A DNA stretch of 64,000 nucleotides, taken from contig NZ_VIGC02000024.1 of assembly GCF_006569185.2 (NCBI RefSeq), positions 40,777-104,776 of the forward strand. Reading direction: 5' to 3'. The stretch comes from Litorilinea aerophila (GTDB taxonomy: Bacteria > Chloroflexota > Anaerolineae > Caldilineales > Caldilineaceae). Below the pieces are notes generated by a model. The model was not told the origin of the DNA. It did no database searches and worked only from the letters and a program-made list of their open reading frames with translations. This document shows, in pieces, positions 1 to 9,056 of this stretch (its first letter is position 1; the number at the start of each line of letters is the position of its first letter). The position numbers were made by a program, and so were the translations under genes.

Positions 1-2
1 AG

Positions 3-908
<906 letters not shown>

Positions 909-966
909 GCCAGGCGGACGGCCCGTCGTGGAACATCCGGCGGTGATGTCGGTCACGCACCCTGAC

Positions 967-2541
967 TTAACCTGAACCGGAGCCCGGCCCTTTCACCTGC
1001 ACTTCGATGAGGTGGGGGCCGGGCTCTGCCAGTGCGGCGGAGAGGACCCGGTTGAACTCCTCCGCGCTGGTGGGCCGGCTGGCCGGCACGCCCATCCCCC
1101 GGGCCAGGGCCACCCAATCGATGGCCGGCGCCGTCAGATCCAGCAGCGCCCCGGCCTTGGGCCCCCCTGCCTCCGCGCCAACCCGCCGCAATTCTCCCTG
1201 CAAAATGGCATACGCGCCATTGTTGAAAAGCACCGTGACCACATCCAACCCTTCCCGGGCCTGGGTCCACAGGGCCTGCAGGGTGTACATGGCCGACCCA
1301 TCGGCCTCCATGGCCAGCACCCGGCGGTCGGGACAGGCCACGGCCGCGCCGGTGGCCACAGGTAGCCCCTGGCCGATGGCCCCGCCCATGACGCTGAGCC
1401 AGTCGTGGGGGGGCGCGCCCAGGGTCCACGCCTCCGCGTTGCGCCCCGAGGTGATGGATTCATCTGATACAATGGCTTCCTCGGGCATGAGGGCCGCCAC
1501 ACTGCGCCAGACCTTCTCCAGGGTAAGCTCGCCGGTGGGCAAGGGAGGACGTTCCGCCGGATAGCGGGGGCCGGTGTAGGCGGGCGCGGCCACGGCCTCG
1601 GCCAGGGCATCCAGCGCGGCCAGGATGTCCTCCTCCAGGGTGGCCAGGGTGTGGAGCGTGCACTCGGGCGGCGCCAGCAGGCTGGGCTGGTCCGGATAGG
1701 CGAAGAAGGCGACGGGCGGCTGCGCGCCCACCAGGATCAGGTGCTGGAGGTCGGCCAGCATGGCCCGGGCCTGGGGCGGCGGGTAGGGCAGCCGGGGGAG
1801 CACCGGCCGTCCCGCTCCTCGCTGCAGGCGGGCGTTGGCCCGGTTGCCGATGACCCGGGCGCCTGTGGCCTGGCCGATGCGCGCTGCCAGCTCCAGGCCG
1901 GGGTCGGTCACCGCCGGGCCGGTGAGAAGCAACGCCGTCCGCTGGCCGCTGCGCAAGATCCGGGCCACCTGGTCGACGGTGGCCGGATCCACCGGCCGGG
2001 GAGCCGGCCGCGGGACGGGCGGCGGTGGCGTGGCCCGCCCCACCGGGGACCAGGCGCAGTCGGCGGGCAGGATGAGGGTGGCCACCTGGCCCGGCGGCTG
2101 GAGGGCCGCGGCCAGGGCGGCTGCGGCGTCCGCTGCCACGCTGTCGGCATCCCGACAGGTGTGCACCCAGCCGGAGACCGCGCCGGCAATGGCCTGGATG
2201 TCAGAGGTGAGGGGGGCGTCGTGCTGGATGTGATACGTGGCGTGTTCGCCCACGATGTTGACCACCGGCGAGTGGGCCCGCCGGGCGTTGTGGAGGTTGG
2301 CCAGCCCGTTGCCCAGCCCGGGCCCCAGGTGAAGCAGGGTGACGGCCGGTTTACCGGCCATGCGCGCATAGCCGTCCGCCGCGCCGGTGCAGACCCCTTC
2401 GAAGAGGCCCAACACCGCCCGCATGCCGGGCACTGTGTCCAGCGCGGCCACAAAGTGCATCTCCGACGTGCCGGGATTGGTGAAACATACCTCCACCCCG
2501 CCGTCCACCAGGGTCTGGATCAGGCTCTGGGCACCGTTCAT
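967..2541 (-). CDS. Thiamine pyrophosphate-dependent enzyme, acetolactate synthase/benzoylformate decarboxylase-like
   Basis: The 524-residue protein has the three-domain TPP-enzyme layout. The N-terminal PYR domain carries the catalytic Glu at about residue 49 in LGLFEGVCTGAADGYAR. A central domain follows, and the C-terminal PP domain has the cofactor motif beginning EADGSAMYTLQALW and ending near LFNN. It resembles acetolactate-synthase-like proteins of unknown substrate rather than true IlvB, because no small-subunit gene is adjacent. It is the last gene of a five-gene minus-strand operon with an amidase, a 2-hydroxyacid dehydrogenase and an aminotransferase, so decarboxylation of a 2-oxo acid is a reasonable inference. 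Substrate unknown. Confidence 0.85.
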   Translation of the reverse strand: MNGAQSLIQTLVDGGVEVCFTNPGTSEMHFVAALDTVPGMRAVLGLFEGVCTGAADGYARMAGKPAVTLLHLGPGLGNGLANLHNARRAHSPVVNIVGEHATYHIQHDAPLTSDIQAIAGAVSGWVHTCRDADSVAADAAAALAAALQPPGQVATLILPADCAWSPVGRATPPPPVPRPAPRPVDPATVDQVARILRSGQRTALLLTGPAVTDPGLELAARIGQATGARVIGNRANARLQRGAGRPVLPRLPYPPPQARAMLADLQHLILVGAQPPVAFFAYPDQPSLLAPPECTLHTLATLEEDILAALDALAEAVAAPAYTGPRYPAERPPLPTGELTLEKVWRSVAALMPEEAIVSDESITSGRNAEAWTLGAPPHDWLSVMGGAIGQGLPVATGAAVACPDRRVLAMEADGSAMYTLQALWTQAREGLDVVTVLFNNGAYAILQGELRRVGAEAGGPKAGALLDLTAPAIDWVALARGMGVPASRPTSAEEFNRVLSAALAEPGPHLIEVQVKGPGSGSG

Positions 2542-2563
2542 GGTCTCCTCTCCCGCTTTCTGT

Positions 2564-3985
2564 TCAGGCTACCAGCGGCGGCCGTCGCTTCCAGGTTTCG
2601 GTGGCCTGTTGGAAGGCGTAGGCCAGTTGGAGCACGCCCAGGTCATCCTGGTGGCGCCCCACGATCTGCAGGCCCACCGGGAGCCCCTCAGGCGTGAAGC
2701 CGCAGGGCACGGAGATGGCCGGCAGGCCGGTCACGGTGATGTAGTAGCACGACTTCATCCAGTCGATGTAGGTCTCCATGGCCACGCCGTTGATCTCGGT
2801 CACATATTCCTGGCCCACGTCGAAGGGCGGGACCTGGCTCACCGGCAGGAGCAGGAATTCGTAGGTTTCCATGAACTGCCGCACCCGGTGGTACAGAGCC
2901 GTCCGCTTGACCTCGGCCCGGCCCAGTTGGGGACCGGTCAGGCGCGCGCCCTGCTCCACATTCCAGACCACCGTCTCCTTGATCTGGTCCCGGTGGGCTT
3001 TGACCAGCTCGCCGTACTGGAGCTCGAAGGCCCACGCCCGCCAGGCCTTGAAAGCCTCGTCCGCGTCCCGGAAGTCGGGGGCTGCTTCCTCCACCTGGCA
3101 GCCCAGGTCGGCGAAGACGGGCAACTGCTCCCGGATGGCGTCGGTCACCCGGGGATCCACCGGGAAGGAGCCGCCCAGGTCCGGGCTCCAGGCGATGCGG
3201 GTGCCCCGGAAGTCCCGCTCCAGGGGCGTGGCAAATTTCGTCCCCGATTCGGCGATGGCAATGGGGGAGCGGGGATCGGGGCCGGCGATGGCGCTGAGCA
3301 TGAGGGCCACATCCTGCACCGTCCGCGCCATGGGGCCCTGGACCGAGATGGGGAACCAGGCCACGGCCCGGGGATAGGCAGGTACCCGGCCGGGCGAGGG
3401 GCGAAAGCCCACCACGTTGCAGAAGCTGGCCGGGTTGCGCAGGGAGCCGCCGGTGTCGCTGCCGTCGGCGATGGGCTGCATGCCGCAGGCCAGGGCCACG
3501 GCCGCGCCGCCGCTGCTGCCGCCGCAGGTTTTGGTGGTGTCGTACGGGTTCAGGGTGGCCCCGAAGACCGGGTTGAAGGTCTGGGAGCCGGCGCCGAACT
3601 CCGGCACGTTGGTCTTGCCCATGGTGAGCGCGCCGGCCTGCTGGAGGCGCTCCACGATCAGGGCATTCTGATCTGGCACGTGGTCCCGGTAGAGGGGGGA
3701 GCCCCACGTGGTACGAATCCCCTTGGTGGGGACCAGGTCCTTGTGGGCGATGGGCAGCCCGTGGAGCGGTCCCATCGCCTCGCCCCGGGCCAGGGCCGCG
3801 TCCGCGGCGTCTGCTGCGGCCAGGGCCCGTTCCGGCACCAGGGTCACGATGGCGTTGACCTGGGGGTTGACCCGCTCGATCTGGGCCAGGTGGGCTTCCA
3901 TCACCTCCCGGGCCGAGAGCTCCCGGCGGCGGATGCGCCCGGCCTGCTCCACGGCCGTCATGAAGCAAATTTCGTCGGTGGACAT
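2564..3985 (-). CDS. Amidase (amidase-signature family)
   Basis: The 473-residue enzyme is full length for the amidase-signature family, which hydrolyses carboxamides to acid and ammonia. The Ser-cisSer-Lys triad is visible: Lys82 in LPIAHKDLVP, cis-Ser157 in the glycine/serine motif CGGSSGG, and nucleophile Ser181 in GSDTGGSLRNPA. The start is set by an AGGAGG site just upstream. It lies 22 bases before the TPP-enzyme gene and 26 bases after the hydroxyacid dehydrogenase gene on the same strand, so it is almost certainly co-transcribed. It is not likely to be GatA, because no gatB/gatC genes are near. Confidence 0.9.
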   Translation of the reverse strand: MSTDEICFMTAVEQAGRIRRRELSAREVMEAHLAQIERVNPQVNAIVTLVPERALAAADAADAALARGEAMGPLHGLPIAHKDLVPTKGIRTTWGSPLYRDHVPDQNALIVERLQQAGALTMGKTNVPEFGAGSQTFNPVFGATLNPYDTTKTCGGSSGGAAVALACGMQPIADGSDTGGSLRNPASFCNVVGFRPSPGRVPAYPRAVAWFPISVQGPMARTVQDVALMLSAIAGPDPRSPIAIAESGTKFATPLERDFRGTRIAWSPDLGGSFPVDPRVTDAIREQLPVFADLGCQVEEAAPDFRDADEAFKAWRAWAFELQYGELVKAHRDQIKETVVWNVEQGARLTGPQLGRAEVKRTALYHRVRQFMETYEFLLLPVSQVPPFDVGQEYVTEINGVAMETYIDWMKSCYYITVTGLPAISVPCGFTPEGLPVGLQIVGRHQDDLGVLQLAYAFQQATETWKRRPPLVA

Positions 3986-4011
3986 GGCGGGTTCCTCCTG
4001 GTGGGTTCTGG

Positions 4012-4986
4012 CTATGGGCCGACCTGGGCCAGGGGTGGCTGCCCCTGCCAGACCCGCTGTAGATTCTGGAAGATAAACTCGCCCCGGCGGGACCAGGTGT
4101 CGTAGGTGACGCCTGCGGTGTGGGGCGTGAGGAGGACGTTGGGCAGGCGCAGGAGGGGATTGCCGGGCGCGGGAGGCTCCTGCTCCAGCACGTCCAGGGC
4201 TGCGCCCCGGATCTGTCCCCGCTCCAGGGCGGCAGCCAGCGCGGCCTCGTCCACCACCGGCCCGCGGCAGGTGTTCACCAGCAGCGCGGTGGGTTTCATC
4301 CGAGCCAGCTCGGTCGCGCCGATGAGGCCTCGGGTCTGGTCGTTCAGGGGCACGTGCAGGGTCACCACATCGGCCTGGGCCAGCAGATCCGCCAGCTCCA
4401 TCCGCCGCACGCCCAGTTCCCTTTCCACCGCTTCGGGCACGGGGTACGGGTCATAGTAGAGCAGGTCGGCCTCGAAGGCCCGCAGAAGCCGGGCCACCCG
4501 CCGGCCGATGTTGCCCAGGCCGATGATGCCCACGGTTTTCCCGTAGATGGTGTAGGTGGTTGCGCCCGAGTCAATGGCCCGCCAGCCCTGCTCCGGCGGG
4601 TCCATGCGCACGTTGCGGTCCATCTCCACCAGGCGTCGGTAGAAGCCCAGGATGAGGGCCAGGGTGTGCTCGGCCACGTCGATGGCGTTGGAGCCGCCGT
4701 TGTTGGCCACGGGGATGCCCATCTCCCGGCACAGGGCCAGGTTGAAGCGGTCGAAGCCGGCGCTGACCAGTTGGATGAGCTTGAGCCGACGGCCGGCCCG
4801 CAGCACGGCATCCTCAATGTAGCCCGGGAAGAGGATCAGAAAATCGGCCTCCTGGATCAGACGGGTCTTCTCTGGAATGGGCAGGCTGTGGGGATGGATG
4901 GCCACCTGATAGTCGGCCGGCGCATGCTGGGTCAGCAGATGGGCGAGCTCGGGGGCAAGGGATGTGAAGAACAGGACGCTGGGCAT
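4012..4986 (-). CDS. D-2-hydroxyacid dehydrogenase (phosphoglycerate dehydrogenase-like)
   Basis: 324 residues starting at MPSVLFFTS. The open frame extends further upstream into the aminotransferase gene, but that part is low-complexity shadow sequence. The Rossmann motif GLGNIGRRVARLL, the substrate-binding Arg in NTCRGPVVDEAAL and the catalytic His in LTPHTAGVTYDT are all present, as in NAD-dependent D-isomer 2-hydroxyacid dehydrogenases that interconvert 2-oxo acids and D-2-hydroxy acids. Its place between an aminotransferase and an amidase suggests it works on the 2-oxo acid made by the aminotransferase. Substrate cannot be read from sequence. Confidence 0.9.
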   Translation of the reverse strand: MPSVLFFTSLAPELAHLLTQHAPADYQVAIHPHSLPIPEKTRLIQEADFLILFPGYIEDAVLRAGRRLKLIQLVSAGFDRFNLALCREMGIPVANNGGSNAIDVAEHTLALILGFYRRLVEMDRNVRMDPPEQGWRAIDSGATTYTIYGKTVGIIGLGNIGRRVARLLRAFEADLLYYDPYPVPEAVERELGVRRMELADLLAQADVVTLHVPLNDQTRGLIGATELARMKPTALLVNTCRGPVVDEAALAAALERGQIRGAALDVLEQEPPAPGNPLLRLPNVLLTPHTAGVTYDTWSRRGEFIFQNLQRVWQGQPPLAQVGP

Positions 4987-5003
4987 ACGTTTCGTACCTT
5001 TTC

Positions 5004-6164
5004 TTACCTTTCTAGAAAGCGACAGAGTCGTTCCATGGCCGGCTCCAGGACGGACATGTCCGGCGCGTAGCAGATGCGGATGGCCCCTTCGCCGCCCGGG
5101 CCGAAGGCGACGCCTGGCGCCACCGACACCTTGGTGGCCCTGAGCAGCTCCAGGGCGAAGGTGAAGGAATCTTCCAGTCCGTGGATGCGGGGGAAAAGGT
5201 AGAAGGCGCCCGCGGGCCTGGCCACGGAGACACCCCGGACCGATGTGAGGGCCTGGTAGCAAAAGGTCATGTGCTGATGGAGTTGTTCCACCATGGCGTG
5301 GATGTCGTCGTCGCCTCGACGCAGGGCCACCTCGCCAGCCTTCTGGGTCATGGTGGCCGCGTGGGAGACGATGAACTCGTTGAGCTGGGCGGCCTTCTGC
5401 ACCAGATCCCGCCGGGAGACCAGCCAGCCCAGGCGCCAGCCGGTCATGCAGTAGGCCTTGGAAAAGGATTGCACCACCATCACCGCGTCGTCCCGGCTGC
5501 AGAGGCGCAGGATGGACGGCGCCACGGGCCCGGCGTAGTAGAGGCGCTCGTAGACTTCATCGGCCAGCAGCCAGAGCCGGTGGCGACGGCAGAAATCCAG
5601 CAGGGCTTGCTGTTCCGCCGGTGTGGCCACCCACCCCAGCGGGTTGGAGGGGGAGGTGTAGAGGAGGAGGCGGGTGCGGGGAGAGAGGGCCGCCTCCAGG
5701 GCGGTGAAATCCACCCGGTAGCCCTGACCGTCGAAGGCGAAGGGCACCTCCACCGGCGTGGCTCCGTAGAGGCGCACGATCTCCGTGCCATTGGGCCAGT
5801 TGGGCGTCAGGATCAGGGCTTCGTCGCCGGGGTCCAGGGCACAGCGGATGGCCACGTTGAGGGCCTGGACGCCCGAGGCGGTGATCAGGATCTCGGCCGG
5901 CTCCAGGGTCACGCCGTGGAGTTCGGCGTACTTGTCGGCCAGGGCCGCGCGCAGGCTGGGCAGGCCCGCGTTTTCTGAGTAGAAGGTGAAGCCGTCCTCC
6001 ACGGCCTGGTGCAATGCCTCCCGGATGTAGGGCGGGGTGGGCAGCGTGGATTCTCCAAAATGGAGCTTGAATGTCCCTTCCATGGCAAAGGCCACGTTGG
6101 CCACCTCTCGGATCCGTGATGGTGTGATGTGGGCCAGGCCGGGTGCCAGAGAAACAGGTTGCAT
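5004..6164 (-). CDS. PLP-dependent aminotransferase, class I/II
   Basis: The 386-residue protein is a fold-type I aminotransferase. The pyridoxal lysine is Lys236 in SFSKAYCMTGWRLGW, the cofactor-contacting Asp is in LLADEVYERL, and a substrate-carboxylate Arg lies in GAIRICYAPD near the C terminus. It is similar to aspartate/aromatic aminotransferases and to alanine-type enzymes. A GGAG ribosome site precedes the ATG. It is 45 bases downstream of the dioxygenase gene and 17 bases upstream of the hydroxyacid dehydrogenase gene, inside the same minus-strand operon. Confidence 0.9.
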   Translation of the reverse strand: MQPVSLAPGLAHITPSRIREVANVAFAMEGTFKLHFGESTLPTPPYIREALHQAVEDGFTFYSENAGLPSLRAALADKYAELHGVTLEPAEILITASGVQALNVAIRCALDPGDEALILTPNWPNGTEIVRLYGATPVEVPFAFDGQGYRVDFTALEAALSPRTRLLLYTSPSNPLGWVATPAEQQALLDFCRRHRLWLLADEVYERLYYAGPVAPSILRLCSRDDAVMVVQSFSKAYCMTGWRLGWLVSRRDLVQKAAQLNEFIVSHAATMTQKAGEVALRRGDDDIHAMVEQLHQHMTFCYQALTSVRGVSVARPAGAFYLFPRIHGLEDSFTFALELLRATKVSVAPGVAFGPGGEGAIRICYAPDMSVLEPAMERLCRFLER

Positions 6165-6209
6165 GGTGAACTCCGCAGAAAGAAGGTGGTGAGCGGGGCT
6201 GATGTCGCT

Positions 6210-7292
6210 TCAGGCTGGCGGCTGCCAGGGCGGCACCTGGAGGGGCGTGAGGTGGGCCTCGATGTGGTCCCGCTGGGGCTCCAGCCAGGGGGGGAGCTGG
6301 AGGCGCTGCCCCAGTTCCTCCACATCTTCGTCCACCGTGAAGCCGGGGCCGGCCGTGGCCAGCTCGATGATGTGGCCGTCGGGGTCGTTGGTGTAGATGC
6401 TCTTGAAGTAGACCCGATCCAGCACGGGGGTGACCTGGAAGCCATGACGGCGGAGGCGCTCCTGGAAGTGGCGCTGGGTTGCCTCGTCCGGCACAGCCAG
6501 GGCGAAGTGGTGGGTGCTGCCGGTGCCCACCCGGGCCCGGCCGGCCTGGGCCGGGTTTCGCTCGAAGTAGGTGACCAGGGTGCCCGGCGCGCCCTCGCCC
6601 ACGCCCCAGTACCAGTGGGCGGAGCCGGGGTCGTCGAAGTTGGCGGTCATCTTCACCCGTCGCATGCCCAGCAGGCCTGCGAAGAACGCATGGGTGCGCT
6701 CGATGTTACTGCCGATGGCCGTGATGTGGTGCATCCCCCGGCGCAGGGCCATGTCCGGCGTGATGGCGGGGACGGGTTCTGGCCAGGTGTGGGCCTGGAT
6801 GCGCGCCTCGTCCCGGTTGCGGACCACCATCTCCGGCGGTGGATCCTGGTGGGTCTGGCCCAACTGCTCGGCCGGCTCGTCCACCGTCCAGCCGGGCCCC
6901 ACGGTGGCGATCTCCAGGATGGCGCCGTCCGGGTCTCGGAAGTAGATGGACTTGAAATAGTGGCGGTCCAGGGGGCCGGTCACGGTCAGGCCCAGGTCGG
7001 TCAGGCGCCGCTTCCACTTGAGGAGGACGGTTTCGTCCGGCACGGCCAGGGCGAAGTGGTGGGTGCCGCCCACCCCTTCCCGTCCCCGGCTGAGGTGGGG
7101 CCATTCGAAAAAGGTGATGATGGAGCCGGGGCTGCCCACGCCGTCGCCGAAGTAGAGGTGGTAAGTGTCCGGCGCGTCGAAGTTGACCGTCTGCTTGATC
7201 AGGCGCAGGCCCAACACGCCGGTGTAGAAGTCCACCGTGCGTTGCGCGTTTCCGCACACCAGCGTAATATGGTGAAGTCCCAGGATTTCCAT
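6210..7292 (-). CDS. Ring-cleaving dioxygenase / glyoxalase family (two VOC domains, MhqO/LinE-like)
   Basis: The preferred start is the ATG at 7292 (MEILGLHHITL), which has GGAG eight bases upstream; an upstream ATG at 7409 has no ribosome site. The 360-residue protein has two vicinal-oxygen-chelate domains, starting GLHHITLVC and RGMHHITAI. Putative metal ligands are His in HHIT, His in THHFALAVPDE and Glu in HIIELATAGPG. Relatives include hydroquinone and catechol extradiol dioxygenases as well as glyoxalase-like proteins. It is the first gene of the operon reading down to 967, which suggests breakdown of an aromatic or quinone-like compound, but the substrate is open. Confidence 0.85.
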   Translation of the reverse strand: MEILGLHHITLVCGNAQRTVDFYTGVLGLRLIKQTVNFDAPDTYHLYFGDGVGSPGSIITFFEWPHLSRGREGVGGTHHFALAVPDETVLLKWKRRLTDLGLTVTGPLDRHYFKSIYFRDPDGAILEIATVGPGWTVDEPAEQLGQTHQDPPPEMVVRNRDEARIQAHTWPEPVPAITPDMALRRGMHHITAIGSNIERTHAFFAGLLGMRRVKMTANFDDPGSAHWYWGVGEGAPGTLVTYFERNPAQAGRARVGTGSTHHFALAVPDEATQRHFQERLRRHGFQVTPVLDRVYFKSIYTNDPDGHIIELATAGPGFTVDEDVEELGQRLQLPPWLEPQRDHIEAHLTPLQVPPWQPPA

Positions 7293-7463
7293 GACGTCCA
7301 CTCCATGGCGGCGGGCATAGGCCACGTGGCGGGTGCCTTCCAGGGTGGAGAGGTATGGTTGCACCCGTGCCTCCACTCTATCACGAGTCGGCCGATTGTT
7401 CAAAGCCATCTATGATTGGGGATATTGTTCACAATCGTCGGAGTTGGTTCATTGGGCGCCACT

Positions 7464-7520
7464 GTAGGGGCGCTGCTTGCTGCGCCCGTCACGGACAGGG
7501 CTTGCCCTGACCGCCCCTAC
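7464..7520. repeat. GTAGGGGC-type inverted repeat
   Basis: The left end GTAGGGGCG and right end GCCCCTAC pair with each other, and nested inverted pairs (GACAGGGC / GCCCTGAC) sit inside. It lies between the divergent dioxygenase and MaoC genes. It belongs to the same family as elements at 30119, 36090-36400 and 41460. Confidence 0.7.
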
Positions 7521-7575
7521 GGATTGGGGCTTCACCCATAGGTGAGGACACATATCAACAAATGGAAAGGTAGCC

Positions 7576-8049
7576 ATGGCAGGCAAGTATTTCGAGGAGC
7601 TGGAAGTGGGCATGGTGGTGCAACACCGCACGGGACGGACCATCACCGAGATGGACAACGTGCTTTTCTCCGCGCTGACCATGAACACCCAGCCGTTGCA
7701 CATCAACGAGGATTATTGCAACCGGCACACCCAGTTTGGCCGGCGCATCGTCAATGGCATCTTCACCCTGGGCCTGACGGTGGGCATCAGCATCCCGGAT
7801 CTGACCGAGGGCACCATCGTGGCCAACCTGAGCTACGAGCACGTGCGCCACCCCCGGCCCCTCTACCACGGCGATACCCTCTACGTGGAGAGCCAGGTGC
7901 TGGAGAAGCGGCCGTCCCGCAGCAAGCCGGACCGGGGCATTGTGCGCTTTCGGCACATCGGCCGCAACCAGCACGGCGAAGTGGTGATCGAGGTGGAGCG
8001 CACGGCCCTGGTGCTGAGGCGGCCTTCCGACGGCCAGGGCGCCTGGTAA
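7576..8049 (+). CDS. MaoC-family hydratase
   Basis: 157 residues with a single hot-dog MaoC domain, which hydrates enoyl-type CoA thioesters. The active-site segment MNTQPLHINEDY carries the family His; the position often held by Asp in R-hydratases is Asn here, as in a MaoC subgroup that includes mesaconyl-CoA hydratase-like proteins. Start is supported by AAAGG before the ATG. The TAA stop lies inside the left arm of a dispersed palindromic element. It is a single gene, divergent from the dioxygenase operon and convergent with the sugar transporter. Confidence 0.85.
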   Translation: MAGKYFEELEVGMVVQHRTGRTITEMDNVLFSALTMNTQPLHINEDYCNRHTQFGRRIVNGIFTLGLTVGISIPDLTEGTIVANLSYEHVRHPRPLYHGDTLYVESQVLEKRPSRSKPDRGIVRFRHIGRNQHGEVVIEVERTALVLRRPSDGQGAW

Positions 8050-8144
8050 ATCCCGGCAGAAATTCGCCGATAGGTTCCGCCAGAAGTAGTGCGCCCAGAG
8101 GGCACCCGGAATTTCTGCCGTGGTATTTACGCCAGACTGTACTA
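8047..8144. repeat. Dispersed palindromic element, copy 1 (bidirectional gene end)
   Basis: Left arm TAAATCCCGGCAGAAATTCG begins at 8047 and its inverted partner spans about 8106-8131, followed by the shared flank GCCAGACTGTACTA. The TAA of the left arm is the stop of the MaoC gene, and CTA at 8142-8144 is the stop (TAG) of the convergent permease gene. Two further copies lie at 51669 and 24501. It could fold as a strong hairpin in either transcript. Confidence 0.85.
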
Positions 8145-9050
8145 GAGCTTGAGGCCGCTCAGCACCACGCCGGAGATGAAGTAGCGCTGGGCAGCGGCGA
8201 AGAGGGCGATGACAGGGATGGTCATCACCGCGGCCGCGGCCATGAGCAGGTGGTCGCGCGGGTCGTTGGTCTCCAGGGGGATGTACTGGAAATAGCGCAG
8301 GCCCACCGCCGCGGTGAAGAGCTCAGCCCGGTTCAGGTAGATAAACGGGGCGAAGAATTCGTTCCAGTCGTTCAAGAACTGGAGGATGGCCACCGTGGTG
8401 AGGGCGGGCTTCATGAGGGGTACGATCACGCTCCACAAGATGCGGAAAGGACCGGCACCGTCGATGAGCGCGGCTTCGTCCAGGTCCCGGGGGATGCTCA
8501 GGATGAACTGGCGCAGAAGGAAGATCATGAAGGCGCTTCCCCCCAGCCAGGAGCCGATGGTCAGGGGCACGTAGGTGTTGATGAGCTTCAGCTTGAACCA
8601 GAGCAGGTACTGGGGGATCAAGGTGACCGTGCCCGGGATCATCATGGTGCCCAGCATCAGGATGAACCAGACGTTTTTGCCCACAAAGTTGAAGCGGGCA
8701 AACGCATAGGCGGTGAGGGTGGCGGTGATGATGGTGCCCGGGATGGTGATAAAGACAATCAAAAAGCTGTTGGCCATCCAGCGGGCGAAGGGGACCGTCT
8801 GGAAGACATCCGCGTAGTTGTGCCACTGGGGCGTCGCCGGCCAGAGATGGGGCGTAAAGGAGCGGAGCTCCTGCCAGGTCTGCAGCGAGCTGGAGACGGT
8901 CCAGTACAGCGGAAAGGCGAACATCAGGCCGGCCAGGGTCAGACAAAAATAGGTGATGACTTTGGTCAGGGTGCGACGTTTCCGCACCGCTTCCGACGTG
9001 TGCCGGTCGATACTGATGGGGCGCGTGGCCATGTCAGATGTCGTGGTCAT
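8142..9050 (-). CDS. Sugar ABC transporter permease, CUT1 MalG-type
   Basis: 302 residues with six predicted membrane segments and the permease EAA-loop region (DLDEAALIDGAGPFRILWSVIVP) that docks the ATPase. An N-terminal cytoplasmic stretch of about 30 residues precedes the first helix. It is the third gene of a binding protein-permease-permease operon (11490 to 8142), six bases after its partner. No ATPase gene is adjacent, as is common for CUT1 systems that share an MsmX/MalK-type subunit. Substrate not predictable beyond an oligosaccharide or glycoside. Confidence 0.93.
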   Translation of the reverse strand: MTTTSDMATRPISIDRHTSEAVRKRRTLTKVITYFCLTLAGLMFAFPLYWTVSSSLQTWQELRSFTPHLWPATPQWHNYADVFQTVPFARWMANSFLIVFITIPGTIITATLTAYAFARFNFVGKNVWFILMLGTMMIPGTVTLIPQYLLWFKLKLINTYVPLTIGSWLGGSAFMIFLLRQFILSIPRDLDEAALIDGAGPFRILWSVIVPLMKPALTTVAILQFLNDWNEFFAPFIYLNRAELFTAAVGLRYFQYIPLETNDPRDHLLMAAAAVMTIPVIALFAAAQRYFISGVVLSGLKL

Positions 9051-9056
9051 CGGGGC

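Noticed and set aside
967..2541. IlvB acetolactate synthase
   Set aside because: The protein is shorter than usual IlvB, has no adjacent ilvN, and sits in a catabolic operon; only the TPP-enzyme family is supported.
2564..3985. GatA amidotransferase subunit
   Set aside because: No gatC or gatB partner genes nearby and the operon context is catabolic.
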